From Musa acuminata AAA Group (Eukaryota > Streptophyta > Magnoliopsida > Zingiberales > Musaceae): DNA of 64,000 nt. The translations under genes and the position numbers were made by a program. The stretch covers positions 10,783,501 through 10,847,500 of the forward strand of contig NC_088342.1 in the NCBI RefSeq assembly GCF_036884655.1, written 5' to 3'. This document shows, in pieces, positions 1 to 14,100 of the stretch (position 1 is the first letter of the stretch; every line of letters starts with the position of its first letter). The notes beneath the pieces are model-generated. The model was not told the origin of the DNA. It was given only the letters and a program-made list of their open reading frames with translations, and searched no databases.

Positions 1-1590
1 ATAGAGTGTAATATAGCTGCTCTAATTATCTTGTCAGGAGACATATGAGGATTTATGACAAATAAGGAAGGCTCTTGAGAAAATTCAAAAGGACCACATT
101 CCATGAAAAATTACCAAAAAAAAAAAAAAGAAAAAACTTTTTCGAAAATCCTCCCAATTTATCCCTCAGTATATGTGTATTAACCTAACCTGCACACCAG
201 ATGTTAATAAACAAACTTATTTTGTGACTTGAGTTGAACCTAATCATCAAAGTCGTATACTATATGGACATTTTTTTAGCCTTGACTGAGAAAATGGAGA
301 CATATAGCTACTAGCAAACATCATTGTTTCTCAAGGTTCCCCCCTCCCCCTAAAAAAAACAAAAAAGTACAGTTTCATGTCTACCCTTCTAAATTTAAGT
401 TTATCATAAATATACCTCCGAGACATAAATAATGTTTTTTTAATGTTAATCTCTATTAACTAAATTTAAATGCTAAATCAAAATATACTCATCATTATGT
501 ATATATATATATATATATATATGTTTGATATTAGAAAATTGGAATCCACGGTTCAGATTCCAAATCGATAGTTTTAATTTCAAACCGATTAAATATGATA
601 TAGTTGTTAAATACTTAGATTTAAAACCAACTAACTTGGGTTAGAATCTTGATGAAGTTATTTTAGTTTGATTAAAAATTTTACAATTTTATTTTTTTCA
701 ATCAAAATTTTTTAAAAAAATTAGTATACTCATATTATAGTTATATATCTATTTTAAAATTTTAAAAAATAAATTACAATTTTTAATATTTTAAATTTTA
801 AAATGATAAAAAAAAAAAATTAAGGATTCCACCGAAATCAAATCGTCCAAACCAAAATTAAAACCAAAACCGAAATTGACGATTCTAATTTTGATTCCAA
901 AATCAGGACAGCTCGAATCTGATTCTTGAGTTTTAAAAACTAGAACCGTCTGTCCTAGAATGAAACCATCGACGGAACAGTTAGGCACTATATTATCTTA
1001 TATTATTATACCGAAGGTGCAGTTATAATCTCCTAGAAGGCGTACGTCCCATCCTCGTAGTGGATGCAATTGCTCTGGCGTCGACTGCAGAGCAATTACC
1101 TCAGCACGCTTCCCTGCTTCCCGTGAGAATCTTTAAGTTCCGTCAATCTGCTGCGTTCAGGAACCTCATGAACCACTGGTGAGCTTCAATTACAAAAACT
1201 TGTGATTTCATATCTACCTATTATGCCAAAGAGAGCCTGAAACCGTAATTGAATGCAACACCACAGTTCAATTTTCGGATCATCTTCACAGGCAACACAC
1301 TGATTTTGAAAATTAGCTCAACGATCTGCAAACTGTCAGCAACCACAGAACTTCAACATCTTGTACAAACACTCTTAAATAATCTAAGAATAGTAGACCA
1401 GCATTAGCTTGATCATTCTCGGAGTGTGAGTTGATGATGTGGTTGTACATTAATGTAGTCGTCTCTGATCTTTAGTGCATTGCCTGCATCTTTCTGGAGG
1501 AGACATACTTCTTTGTGGGGGTCATAGTAGGGTAGTAGCATTCCTCATCACAGGAAAAATAGAAGCTATATATTAGAAAAAATGAAAACA
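1..1590. other. AT-rich intergenic sequence downstream of HLB1
   Basis: No coding region is supported here. Positions 1-1000 are AT-rich, with A-runs at about 118-130. Positions 540-960 hold a low-complexity stretch of 'aaccgaaat' and 'gattcc' words resembling a worn dispersed repeat. The 65-codon frame at 791-988 is Phe/Gly/Ile-rich and reads only this repeat. From about 1,000 to 1,590 the sequence is ordinary mixed composition and may include distal 3' UTR of HLB1. Confidence 0.5.
499..522. repeat. (AT)n microsatellite
   Basis: About twelve uninterrupted AT dinucleotides inside AT-rich intergenic DNA. Confidence 0.85.
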
Positions 1591-1596
1591 TTTATT
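1591..1596 (-). terminator. HLB1: Candidate poly(A) signal of HLB1
   Basis: The minus strand reads AATAAA at this point, about 430 nt downstream of the HLB1 stop codon. It is a plausible near-upstream element for 3' end formation. Plant signals are degenerate, so the true cleavage site cannot be fixed without transcript data, and a spliced 3' UTR is possible. Confidence 0.35.
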
Positions 1597-2024
1597 AAGC
1601 TTAATGTAAGAAAACAAGATAATCATACTATGACCTTATTGTAATTGCAAAACTCCAACTACATCCGTGAACATTTTGTTGATACAGAAAGAAAATGAAA
1701 TCCACTTGTGTCTGAAAAATTTGTGAAGGGCAAGAATGCTATAGCAATCAATAATTAAACTGCTGTACAGATATTATACTGCCAAAAAGCCTGACGGATA
1801 TTTATCCTAATATTTAAACACACTTTTAAGTTTCTGAATCTATGGCACAGATTAGAAAGCATTACAAGGCTACCACCATGAATGACAGTTACTACCAGTG
1901 AAAAATTGAAACACCAAACAGTCTAAGGAACTTGATCGAAAAAGTATGATAATTCATGCACCAGTAATCTGATATTGAACAGAGTCCGTATTCTTCTAAT
2001 ATGCAATTGTCGCAAAATGGACAA

Positions 2025-2135
2025 TCAACCAGTTATGATGCCAGCAAGAACATCACTCTTTCCTCTGGCAAAAATGGTGTAGACTAGGCAGATTGCATCC
2101 TGCCATCCGTACAAAGAGTCCCATGTGTCAGCAAC
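2025..2135 (-). CDS. HLB1: HLB1 exon 14 (residues 498-533, stop)
   Basis: Acceptor CATACCAG; codes for [20 protein letters not shown] then [16 protein letters not shown] and TGA. This is the expected C-terminus of the family, so the gene is complete in the window. Confidence 0.92.
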   Translation of the reverse strand, partial: VADTWDSLYGWQDAICLVYTIFARGKSDVLAGIITG

Positions 2136-5100
2136 CTGGTATGAGGGTAAATGAGACAATTAGAAATGTTGGACCCTGAACAAAAATTTCTTGGCTTCAT
2201 AAACCAACACAACCACCTAAATATCAATCCAAAGTGAGCACTTGAAATAACACTTCATTCTAATAATTCAAAAGAGAAAAAGGAGCATCCAAACTTTAAA
2301 GGTACCATAAGTTTTCTGAACTGTTTTCTTTTCCTGGATTCTACATGAAGGGCTATCTACATTTAGGATTACTGAAACTGTTGTTCTACCATCAAGAAGG
2401 AAAAAAAAGAAACAATGTCTTTTAACATGTTTGACTGTTTGAGGATTACCTTTTCTGGTCTCATCCCTAAATCTTTTATTAGGCAGTTCAAGTGCCATGA
2501 ATCTGAGTCCATGATTTGCATCCATGGACCATGCCTTCTGATATCTTACCACCATCCCCTACAATCACTAGCAATCAAGCCAACTCCTGAGATGTCCAGC
2601 TTGTCTTTAATTTATATCTTAAACCATCTCCAACGATCACCAGCAATTATGCCAGATGATATGCTGGCCAGCTTGTCTTTGATTTATATCTGATCACCAT
2701 GCCTACAATCACCAACTGGTGAATGACTCGAGGTAGCCATCTCTGATATGCTAAAGAGTTCACGCTGTCTTATGTTGATATGATATGGGATGGCTTAAAG
2801 GTTTATCACAATTTGGAATCAAGCAGTGTCTCCATATTTATGCTGATAAGAACATTAGGACTCTGACAATTTGCTGGCCTGGTTATCTAATAATGGTAGG
2901 ACTAAATCTACAATCATCAATCAAGAGAAAGGACCATAGATGAAGCTAAATGTTGAAAAAGGATTAAATCTAGCCAAACCCAAGTAATTAATAATCCAGA
3001 ATATGTAGCTTCTATTAACAATCTTGGAACCTAAACATGAACTAGGAGTAGATTTGTTATAAATTTATATTTGGATGGGCTTGGAACCTTTGCACCAAAG
3101 CTAGCCTTAGTTCAAGTTGTTGGTAAATGAGGCTCCATAAAGCCCAGCCAAGAATGGTCAAGAAAGTAACTGACAGTTATGGTCTGCCTAGAGAGTATGT
3201 AAATAGCCAGTAACAAACTTGATAACCAACTGGCAGTGAAGTAAAATTTGATACTGGATTCAATATATGCTAGTAGAAGTAATGTGACATGCAACAGGAG
3301 CAAAGGATGCACATTTAGGTATGAACATATAACAAAACAGTCACATCAACATATTCATTAGGTTCTGTAGTTCTGACCATAATTATATTAAAAGAAATTC
3401 AGGGCAAAAGAAAAGCCAGACCATTTTTACTCAGTAAACTAAAAATGAACATCTAAAAAATTCCAAAGATGAGTGGCACTCGATCTCGAGATACAAAATT
3501 TAAACAAGTTGGCCAGTCATGCGAGAAAGATCCATATCATCATTCATCAACCAAACTTTTGCCACTAGTCTAGGGTTTATCATAGAGAGCACAACAGATA
3601 ATGACATGACTCCTTAGTGCCATGATTATATCAAAGTGATGCTGTCACCAAAGAAAGTATGGATAAGGGAATATGCCCAAGAACTTAATTGTCTAGTTGA
3701 TGTGTCCTTAAGGTTTGAGTTCAAACGCTTGCAACCACAGGGCAACTGGACCTGCCAGAATCTAGGAAAAAATAAAATAAGAAGCATGCTATAGGGAGTA
3801 ACATCCATCCATATGAAAAAAGAAAACCAATAAGCCAGTGGAACACAAAAACATAGGGATAACCTGAATAAATGTTGAAAATCAGTGAATAAATTCTTCT
3901 ACTGACATGCCTGGATATAGGACACTTACCAAGTAAACTGGACCATGAATTGTGTCGATGCAGAGGCCAGCACCTTGTGGTAGAGTAAGGTCCGCACAGG
4001 CTGAGACAGAAACAATGTCACAGACATCAACTTTAACTAGTGATTTGTCAATTTGGGGAGATCCTTGTGACCTTCCAGAAGGACTTTGTGACAGATTCTT
4101 CTCAGCACTACTGACCTGGTAAAGATTAAATTTGATGCATTATTGTTAGTATCAAGAAATCTATTTCACCAAATCTATCCTGATTATTACATAAAGGTAG
4201 AAATATGAACAAATAACTCATTATAGATAAGGATTACAGTAATTGAGTGAAGCAACCCTTCAGTAATATCATTTTCACATAACTTGTCTGCAGTTTAACG
4301 AGTAAACATTTAGGTTAGTGGGCAATGAAATTCCACAGATAAGTTGCTCTTATTCTTGAGGAACTTATAGATTTGCATCTACAGGAAAAGTGATCGAGAA
4401 TACAAGGTTACTCCTATTTTCCACAACAAACCAACAACATAAGAAAATATACCAAATGACTTCAGGAGGATATTAATTTAAAGAAATTTTGATTATAAAT
4501 TTAGTAGATCATCCTTTGAGATCAGCAGGAGATGGTCAGAGATGAAGTTAAGAAATCAAATTTTGGTTGAACCAGTTGGTATGAAGCAGTATTTGCTAAT
4601 TTGATAATGGACAGGTACAAAACCATATCAGTCGGTACTTGTTGATATTTATTTTTTATTACCCTTTCAGTAATACCAAATAATATGCATCAGTATGCAG
4701 CCATGTATTGTGAGACCAATTACCAAAACCAGTCAAGATTTATATCCTTCAATAAAGTATCAAATATCCATGGATAATCCATATAAATGCACCATTAAGA
4801 TATAGAGGCCCTGAAGAGAAGTGAAAGAAGTAGCACATGATCATGGACATGCATATGTTGACATCCAGAGCAATTTGGTCATAGGGAAAACCAAGGTTTG
4901 ACGTACCACCCAAAACGTTACAGTACAGGTGATATGTACATGTCTGCCGGCTGATCAGTAAGTGGACCAGCCCATTTCAGATGTTAGACTGAAATATGGC
5001 CCAGTGTCGGTCTGTACAGGGAATGTATCGATCGATACAGTCGAAACTTATCCTATATCGACTGATATGGGTCAGTATCAATCATAATTTGATCGATATC

Positions 5101-8100
5101 GACACATATCAAGTTTCGTTTTTGACCCCAAGGGTCAAATTTGATGGTTGGGGCCTCGTTCAGAGCTTTAAATCCCCTCCCTTCCCTTACTTTCACTCAC
5201 TCTCTTTCTCACTCTTTCTCACACACTCACTTGTGACTAAAGCTTCAGTTGATTCACTTCCTTCAATGGAAGCCAGTGCGACAAAGTTGTTCCTCTACAA
5301 ATCTGTAAAGATAAATTCAATTTTTCCGCCTTATAACCTAGAATTTCTATTCACTTATGACTTAGATACACTTTTTTCTTATCTAAATATAATTTATATA
5401 CTAATAAATTAAGAAAAACACTATTATTATTTTTTGTTTTTTTAGGCTTTTTCCCAAAAAAGAGTAAGGCACACTGATATTGTCAGGTAGGTACAGGTCC
5501 GTCCAAGGCCCGACACAACACTACGATCCTTTGGGAAAACTAGTTGATAATAACACATGGATTGGGAAAGATGATATAAATGTTCCCATACAAATTCAAA
5601 CATTCACGTCTTTCCTAAATGACATATCAAAACATAATTATTTTGCTCATGGAAGTACTCAAAAACATGAACCAACCAACATCCATGACAGAGAAAACAA
5701 CATCAAACTAAAGTTTAGAGACCATGATATCTTTGGTGGGATTATATGTTTTCAATAGGAAAAACATAGAAAAATCTTACCTTTCAGAGTTAGGATAAAA
5801 GGATTTTTGGTGAATTTATATGGCATGGCGGTATTATTGGAAGAGTAGATTTAACAAGGATGCTAATGAAATTTTGAGATGCAATGAATATCTCACGAAG
5901 AACAAAAAGACTAGATAAAAAAAATAGCAGATTGTTTAGCACTTCAGCAAAAGGGTGTAAACTGGGTAGAAAGGAGATATAAAGAAAATGAGAACAAGGG
6001 AGGAAAACATGACAAAGAATCAGGGACTATGGATAATTAAAGTTTAAACCTATAAATTGTAAAACTAAAATCTCTAGATGGTTTAAAATACAGTCAGTTT
6101 TTCAACCACATGCATCTCCCATTTGTATAACCCAGCCAACCTTGCCAGACAAGGATAATCCTGAGAAGGCCAACATGGTTTTTATTGTTTATCCAAAATG
6201 CACAGATATTAAACTTGAGTTCTGGCATAATGAACAGTCTGTTATATCAAAAACAGGAAAGAAATCACTGGTTTTATTGTCTTCCTTTCAACTTTATGGA
6301 GAAACAAACTAAACAAAATACATCAATACTAAATTCAGTGGTTAGAAGTTTTTAGATAATGAATCAAAAAACAAATCTCATATCATACATTTATAAACTA
6401 TGGTGGCGGAACAAACTAAAAAAATCATAATGCACAATGGAACATTGGTCAAATAAAAAAGAATAAATATATAATAATTGGTGAAATATTGAAAGGAATT
6501 TCAAAATAAGATGAAACATGATTATCCAACAGTATAAAGCAAAGATTTAAGTGCTGGAGCCCGCATTCACTCGGTAAAAAGCATACAGAGCGAGATGGGG
6601 AGAGGGAGAGAGAAGATGAATGAAGAAGAGGAATCATCATATTGTCTCATTTGATATCTGGCAAGACGATGACATTCCATAATGCTGTAAAGAATGCTAG
6701 ACCATAGTCAGCATTGATCTGATACAAGAAATTCACCGGTACAGATTTTAGTGGTTACTTTTTACCAAGATTCATAATTTTGTACCATACCGACATACAG
6801 TATGGGCATACAACTCGGTACATATATATAATATAAAAATTAATATATAAAAATATAAAAATAATATTAAAAAAAAAGGAGGCGTACGTTGCCTCGGCGA
6901 TGTCGCCTCCTTTTCTTCTCCTTGTCGTGTCAGACGAGGAGAAGAGCACGGTCTTCTCCTCATCTACGACGTTCAGCGAAGACAACGAAGGTCGTAGACG
7001 TCTCCAACCTTCGGCGAAGAAAGTGGCGAAGAAGAAGCCGAGCCATGGCCTCTCCGTTACCTCCTGGATCGAGATCGTCGAGGGAGGGCGACGCTAGATT
7101 TAGAAGCATTGAGTTTCTCCCGATTCTCCTTCTTCTTCTCCCTCTACTTCGAGCACCTTCTCTCTCTTCTCCCTCGACACTTCTTCTTCCCTCGCCACAG
7201 CCAAGCCACAGCCAGACTGATACTGCTCAATAGCGAGCGACAACCGTTACCAACCTGTTTCGGGCGGTAACAGTCGAAATATCGACCGTTACAGCCCGAT
7301 ACAGCCCTGTACCGTCCGATACGGGGCTAGATCAACGGTACTGCCCAGTATGGGCTATATCATTCGATATTGTAATCCTTGCTTTGTACAACTTTAGCTA
7401 ACCAGTCGCCTTCCTTTTTAGATGAAAACAATTCAAACCAACCAACAATAAAAATAAAGTGACATGAATGAACATTTTTCAGTTGACTTATTTCAGAATG
7501 GAATAAGCAAGAAAACCTATATTCTCATCATCTCTTTATTACGGTAATGAGTAGCAAACTGACCTGTTGAAGTCCCTCATGATTTAAAATAAACTGGGAC
7601 CTTTGCCAATCTCTATGAGGTGCAATTGGAATATGTGCAGGTTGCGCTGTCAAATAACCCACTTTGAAGTAGGGTAAAGGAAGCTATCAAGAAAGCACCA
7701 CATGAGAAAAGCAAATGTCAAAGAATAATGACTTTCATGAGAGAATCAACATCTTATGCCATATCATCTGAACATGAATTTAATGGGCAGTATATTGATT
7801 ATGATAATTATCCCAATATAACTTGAACCCATGAAATAAAATTGCTTCTCATAAAAGGTCATATTTCCTGAACAGGTTTCTATCAAATTTTATGGCGAGT
7901 ATAAATATTAATATTCATATGCAACCTAAGATAAACATCATAAATTGCAGAAGCTTGTAAAATAAAGACTTTTTAAACCTTGATTAGACTATAAACACAT
8001 CATTAATCTACAATTGGAGCTTACCGATACTCTTCTTTGTCTAGAGCTACTTAATCAACATAAGTATAACTAAATTTATATTTCTTTATCTGATCATAAT

Positions 8101-11100
8101 TCAATCCCATTTGGTTGATACTCACCTGGCGGCAACTATGTAAAGAATAGGAGAAACACTGAGGGATCTTTTGCATTCAAATCCCCTTCCCCCCAAAACA
8201 CAATCTTCTTTTAACCATCCTCCCTTAGTTTCAATCTTCATCAGATCAGTATTTTGTAATTAAGATTGCCTATAACATTCTTGTCTCCCAATCAGAAAAA
8301 AGCATAGCTGAAATTGGATGTAACCAGAGGCAATGATTACAAAGCTTTGGTTTCTAACCTATCAAAATGAAGTAGATCTACTTTTCTATCCATATAGACA
8401 AACCAAGACTTAGGTTTCTTAATTGATGATCAAAATACAATAGTAATAACAATATGGAGAATTTATTACCTCCCTAAAACTCCACTAGTCCCTTTTACAC
8501 CTAGGTTATAAAGTTTCAAGGGAAATTTTGTATCTAACCTTGTATTCAATAAAAAGACAGTCTACTAGAAAAAGATTCTACAACACAATTTGAAGTGAAT
8601 AAGAAACTCAGAGAACACATTCCACAAGAAAGGTAGAAAACAGTTTAAAGTTTGCATTGAAGTATTAATATGTGCCACCCAGCATAGGAATGTTTCATCT
8701 CCATTAAGAAAACCCATCTGAACATTTGGCTTGATACAAGTAGTTTACATTACAGTTACTATTAATATCATGACTGAAAGTTAAATGGCAACAATACGAG
8801 AAGCAGAAAACTCACCATTGAACGAACCAGTCTCAAGGCACTGTGATAAACCTGAATGAACATTGAAGAAATCAAACTTAAGCGAAACACTGAAATGCTC
8901 ACTGAAAATTCAGCAATTAGATCTTGTGCAAAACAATTACCAAATTCACAATGTTCATTAAATCTAATATACATTCTCCACACAATACTTTACAATAAAA
9001 TTATAATAACATCAACTTCATAGTATGTCGGACAGATGAAGAACCAGTTCCTCACAATCAAAAAGTGCCTTACAAAATTTCAGAGTACATGTATGCACAA
9101 GAATGCATGACATGCATATTTGGGCTATCTGAAATCTATAAGAGAAATCATTGAGGTCAATGCAGTCATTTGCAAGGGATAAAGTCATCTACAACTAGAC
9201 AAAGAAAATCACAGAGATGAAACAACTGTGAAGAAGATATCCATGGTAAAAAGACCAGCCTAAAACACCTCTACCAGCCCACGAATCTGAACCAGACCAT
9301 TAAGACTTGGTCCTGATTGAGAGTCAGCCTAAGGAGGGGGGACCCTATTCCATCACAGAACAGGAGACGAGAATATTGCAACATCTAAAACTATACATAC
9401 CATCATGCCCTGGTCGGCATGCCCCTAATACCAATCAGCTAAAGCTAATAAATGGCTTGGCCATCTGACGCACAGCCAGCACATATATGGCATGGTTTGG
9501 CACATGCCAGCCATAATCCTTAGTCCTGAACATGAGTCAGATCTTTGGGAGATCTGGCACATCATTGATATATCAACAATAAGCTGATGAGATCATGAAA
9601 CTGCATTAGTTAAGAATAAAATCTGATAGTGAACAAAATCAACCAAAGAAGTCCACCAGCAGTTGGGCTAATTCTAAATTATTATAATGTAAGTTGTAAC
9701 ACCTAAACTTTTTGCAGTAGCTATCAATAATTTGAAAGGAAATCACATTCTGGCCCCTTCATATATCTTTTGTTAGGGAAATAATTGGTCTTTACTATGA
9801 ACTTACATTTGTTAAATCTATAGCACCAAAATGTCTTTCCAGCACCCTTGCAAATGCTTAATCACATGCAAATTATTTTCTAACATCTAGCAGTCCTTCC
9901 TGGACTTGACAAGCCCAGGAAGTTTCTATCAGCCACCTGTATACATAGAGATGATATGCGTAACATAAAATTAAAAGACAAGAAACAGATATAAATCAGA
10001 TGGCAAGGGTATACCGAGTAATTCGGTTTCAAAGCATGAGCAGCTGCAATATATATAGCTGATTGGCTATAAAGCTCATCAGGAGGGACTTCTTTTGCAC
10101 TGACAGGTCTGCCAGATCTGAAAGTGTCCTCAGCTAAGCCATACTAGCATAAGGAACAGAAATATAATCAGATTTATACATGACCCAATATTCTGGAAGA
10201 GAAAATTCATAATGTTATCTAAAGTATACTATTTTCCTTTTGAAATTTAATCTGACAACAAAGTTGTGAAAACAAAATATGACATATAGCAGTAAATACT
10301 AACCAACACTGTCCCAAGATTGTAAATTGCTCGATGGAAATCAAACTGTAGTTGGATTGCCGCACGGAACTGCCAAATAGCATGAATTATTAATTTATCA
10401 TAACCAAATTAAGAAAAGAGAAAGATCTGAACTGAGCATATCTGCGAACCTTAAGATATATAGTCAGCCTAATAATTTAATTAACAAATATCATTCCTAC
10501 GGTTCATGGTCTTACCTTACTTATAGCTGTTCTTATGATAGTTTGCTTCTCCCGCACTGGAACAATCGCACCAAGTTCCTGCATCATAATTTTTGTATAT
10601 AAACATCACTATGGTAATCATTGTGAAATAAGAAAACCAGCATAAAATTACTTTTGAAAGAATCAACCTAATTTGTAAACAAGTATAAACTGCAGTACCT
10701 GCAGAGCAAGTCCCCAGTTATTAAGGGCCTACAATAAAAGAACAGGAAAATTAGAATAGGGCCTCTTTCACTAGCAGCACTCCATAAAAAAAATTGAGAA
10801 TATAAACAAGTCAGCAACAAGATATTCAGTTTTATAAAAATTTGATAAAACATGTATGTCAGTGAAAAAAGAAAACGTAAAAAAATCAAGGGAATAAAGA
10901 TAACTTAAAAGGTACACATAAATGCACAAACTACATGCATCATGATGCAGTATAATGAAGCTTCCCACTAAAACATTTCCTTGAAATCAATAGAAAGGAT
11001 AGCTACATACTGCAAACACCACATTCTCAGCAATAAATCAAATTACTGCTTTGCATCGGGTGTACAAACAGGTCTCAGCAAGGAATCAAACTCTGGTTTC

Positions 11101-14100
11101 AACCAGATGTACCTATAAGTGCTGCTGCCCCAAGACACTGCCAGGATACAGATCCATATGTACCATCCATTATTGTTACATTGGGTTGATTTCCATTATG
11201 AAACAACCTCTTCAACCCACTCTGAGCATATGATGTGACAGTCGTTTTAGGTATTTAAGTCCCACAAGCCATACGGAAGGTGAACATGATAAGGTGCTTG
11301 GTTTGAGGGACCAGGGCTTCTCCTTCTTCCCTCCTTCCTCTCCTCCTCCTTCCTTCTTGTTCTTTCTTCATTCTTCAGTCAGACCAGTACTCCTCTTCCT
11401 TCTTCTCTCTCCTCCCTCCCTTCAAAAAACCGCCAACCAGCAAAATGGTACTACAGTGCATGTCAACATACCATGTGTCTATAGGTAAAATATGACTACA
11501 AGCTTTATCTCTGCACTAAAAAGATTTAGCAAATAGCTCTATATCATATATAGGAGAAAAAGTGTTGTTCATGAAGCAGAGTTGTTATTGCTATTTTAGC
11601 AGAATTAAGGGGGCAAAAGAGTTCTAGATAGAGAAAAGTCTGATGCTCCAGCAGTAGTAATACTAAGCTTGCAAATAGCTAAAATATAGGAGTGAAGCTA
11701 CTGTCGTTGCTCCTGCAAGAGTAGTACTAATCTAGCAAATTACTCCATATAGGAGCAAAGCTACTTTTGTTGCAGCTGCAAGAGTAACACTAAGACTGGC
11801 AAATAGCTCCTTGTAGGAGCAAAGATGCTGCTATACCTAGTACAAAACTGGCAAATTGCACTATATAACAGCAAAATTGTTGTTGCTACACTAGTAGTAT
11901 TCCACACACATTTCAGATGTCACTAGAGTGAACAGCACAGAACAACATAATCTCAGCTTCACAACAATGTCAGACTCCACACACAATCACACACATGCCT
12001 CTCGTTGCCCACCAAGCCTGGTTTTCCATCACAAACCAAAGCAGAGGGTAAGTACCAGCTGTAAGTCCTAACCCAACATGTAGTTGAAAATGAGCCTGAT
12101 TGACATAATAACCCCAATATTTTGGAAAATGACAGCTCGGCCAACTCCACCAAAGCCTCGCGACAAGTGCAATGGTGTGCAATCCACCCTACGCATTGTT
12201 CTCTCCTCCCTCCCCATTCCAATTGATGGTGTTCCTAAAAAAATGTTTACAATAACGTCTAAAAACATTTTCATTAATTACTGAGGCAAAAAACTAAAAA
12301 TAAGAGATTTTATGGGGATTTATTGGGTCCAAAAATGGTACTGTACTGGCCCAACCAATCATCAGTATGTGTATCGGATGAAAAATTTTGTTCTTGCTAG
12401 TGGCCGCTTTCTTGTTGTTCCTTATTCTAATATCATAATACCAATGTGTAGGGTCCAACAATCGTCCCTTGGATTTTCTCTTTCAAGTATGACATTTCTT
12501 AGAAAATCTACCTTTCTACTGTCTCATATCTGGAAATTTAGAATAAACTTAAAATAGACCAATAATTAGATGTTGGACTGGTGGTTGGTTCCCTATTTAA
12601 GTTTGAACCCTTCTAGAGATTGGTGCCTACCCTAGGATGGAGATTTACATAACTATCTTAGTGAGGGGAAAATGTATGTCCTAAAAAACCTAAATACTAG
12701 CCAACTTGAATAAATTGGTTAATCATCACAAAACTACACTTGGTTATATCTCAATGTTCAGTGACATCCCACCAATTTAAGTAAAAGTAAAGAAGAAATA
12801 TTCCTTAAAAATATTGTATTTTGGTTCATGTAAAAAAGGAGTCCCAACCAAGGCTTAATATCTGATCCACATACCAGTTTCAACACCTTGCCCGATTAGT
12901 AGAGTACTAGTATAATAGAGTAATAGACAATATAATCACTTGTGTCAGCTGATATTACTGCAAAATAATTTTAAAAAATAAACACCAACCAGTACAGAGC
13001 TAAATGATCCAATAATATCAGAAACCTTTCCCCTCATAAAATCAGAAAGGTAACAATTCTATGATGAAAAGCTTTCACTTGTTAGATATAGAGTGATTAA
13101 AAAATCCTAACAAAGTTAGACAGTAGTTGCTTCTGTTATGAATTCAATACTACAACCCTACACTCCAAGTCTGTCTCTGTTCCAACTGTGTCTGTCAAAG
13201 GTCTCAAACCTTCAATGTTTTTTGTTTTTTAAATATTTAAATAACTTATAGAAGCACCACAAAGCACAGTTTCATCACTGATCTCCAGCCTGTTAACAGT
13301 ACAAGATAAACACATATATTAATTTTCTCATACAAATCGCCAGCAATTGTTAAAAGTAATTCTCTTGTTACTGGAGCTGAATGAAGCCAAACAATTGTGA
13401 AGCAAACAGGGGCAGCACAGTGCATGAGGTTCCCACCAATACAGGTTCTAAGGGTCAACATCCATAACCTTACCTTGTAAGCTTTCTTTGACAAGAACAT
13501 TGATCACTCAGAACAATCTTACGTTGGCATCAAGGCTCTGCCTCATGTTATGTATATGTTAAGCAATTTAATTTTAGTGTCCAGCTTAAAATTGGCCAAC
13601 ATCATGGTGATCATTTATACTTATAGGCATTTAATTAAGTTAGTTTCTGTCTGAATGTTATATAACATAAAATCGTAAAACATTGAAGGAATGTATTCAA
13701 TCAACACCAAGAGGTTATTTTCGGTTTACATGGAACAAAACATAGATATTTCAGCATAAATATTATATTGCTTCATAGATCCACTGAAGTTCTGGCCTAG
13801 CAGATTAAAGTAAACAGAAAGCAGCCATATATGTTAAATGATTAGTACCAGCTGAAATTGGATCAACAAACAAGAAAAGGAAAATTTTAAACATGTCAAG
13901 AAATAAAGCTCATGATGGAAAAGGTATAGAAATATTGGTAAGAAAGAACATAAATGAAAAATATATATATACTGCAAAAAGAACATAATGTTACATAAAT
14001 ATAGCTGACCTGTGGGCTGTTCCAGTTAAGCTGAACAGCTTTCTCATATTTCTTTGTTGCCTGTAAAGAAAAGGGATGTTACAAGGGCTGCATGAACGTT

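Noticed and set aside
11959..12284. Overlapping frames of 66-87 codons on both strands in intron 6
   Set aside because: No recognisable domain, no codon bias and open on both strands; intronic sequence is the simpler reading.
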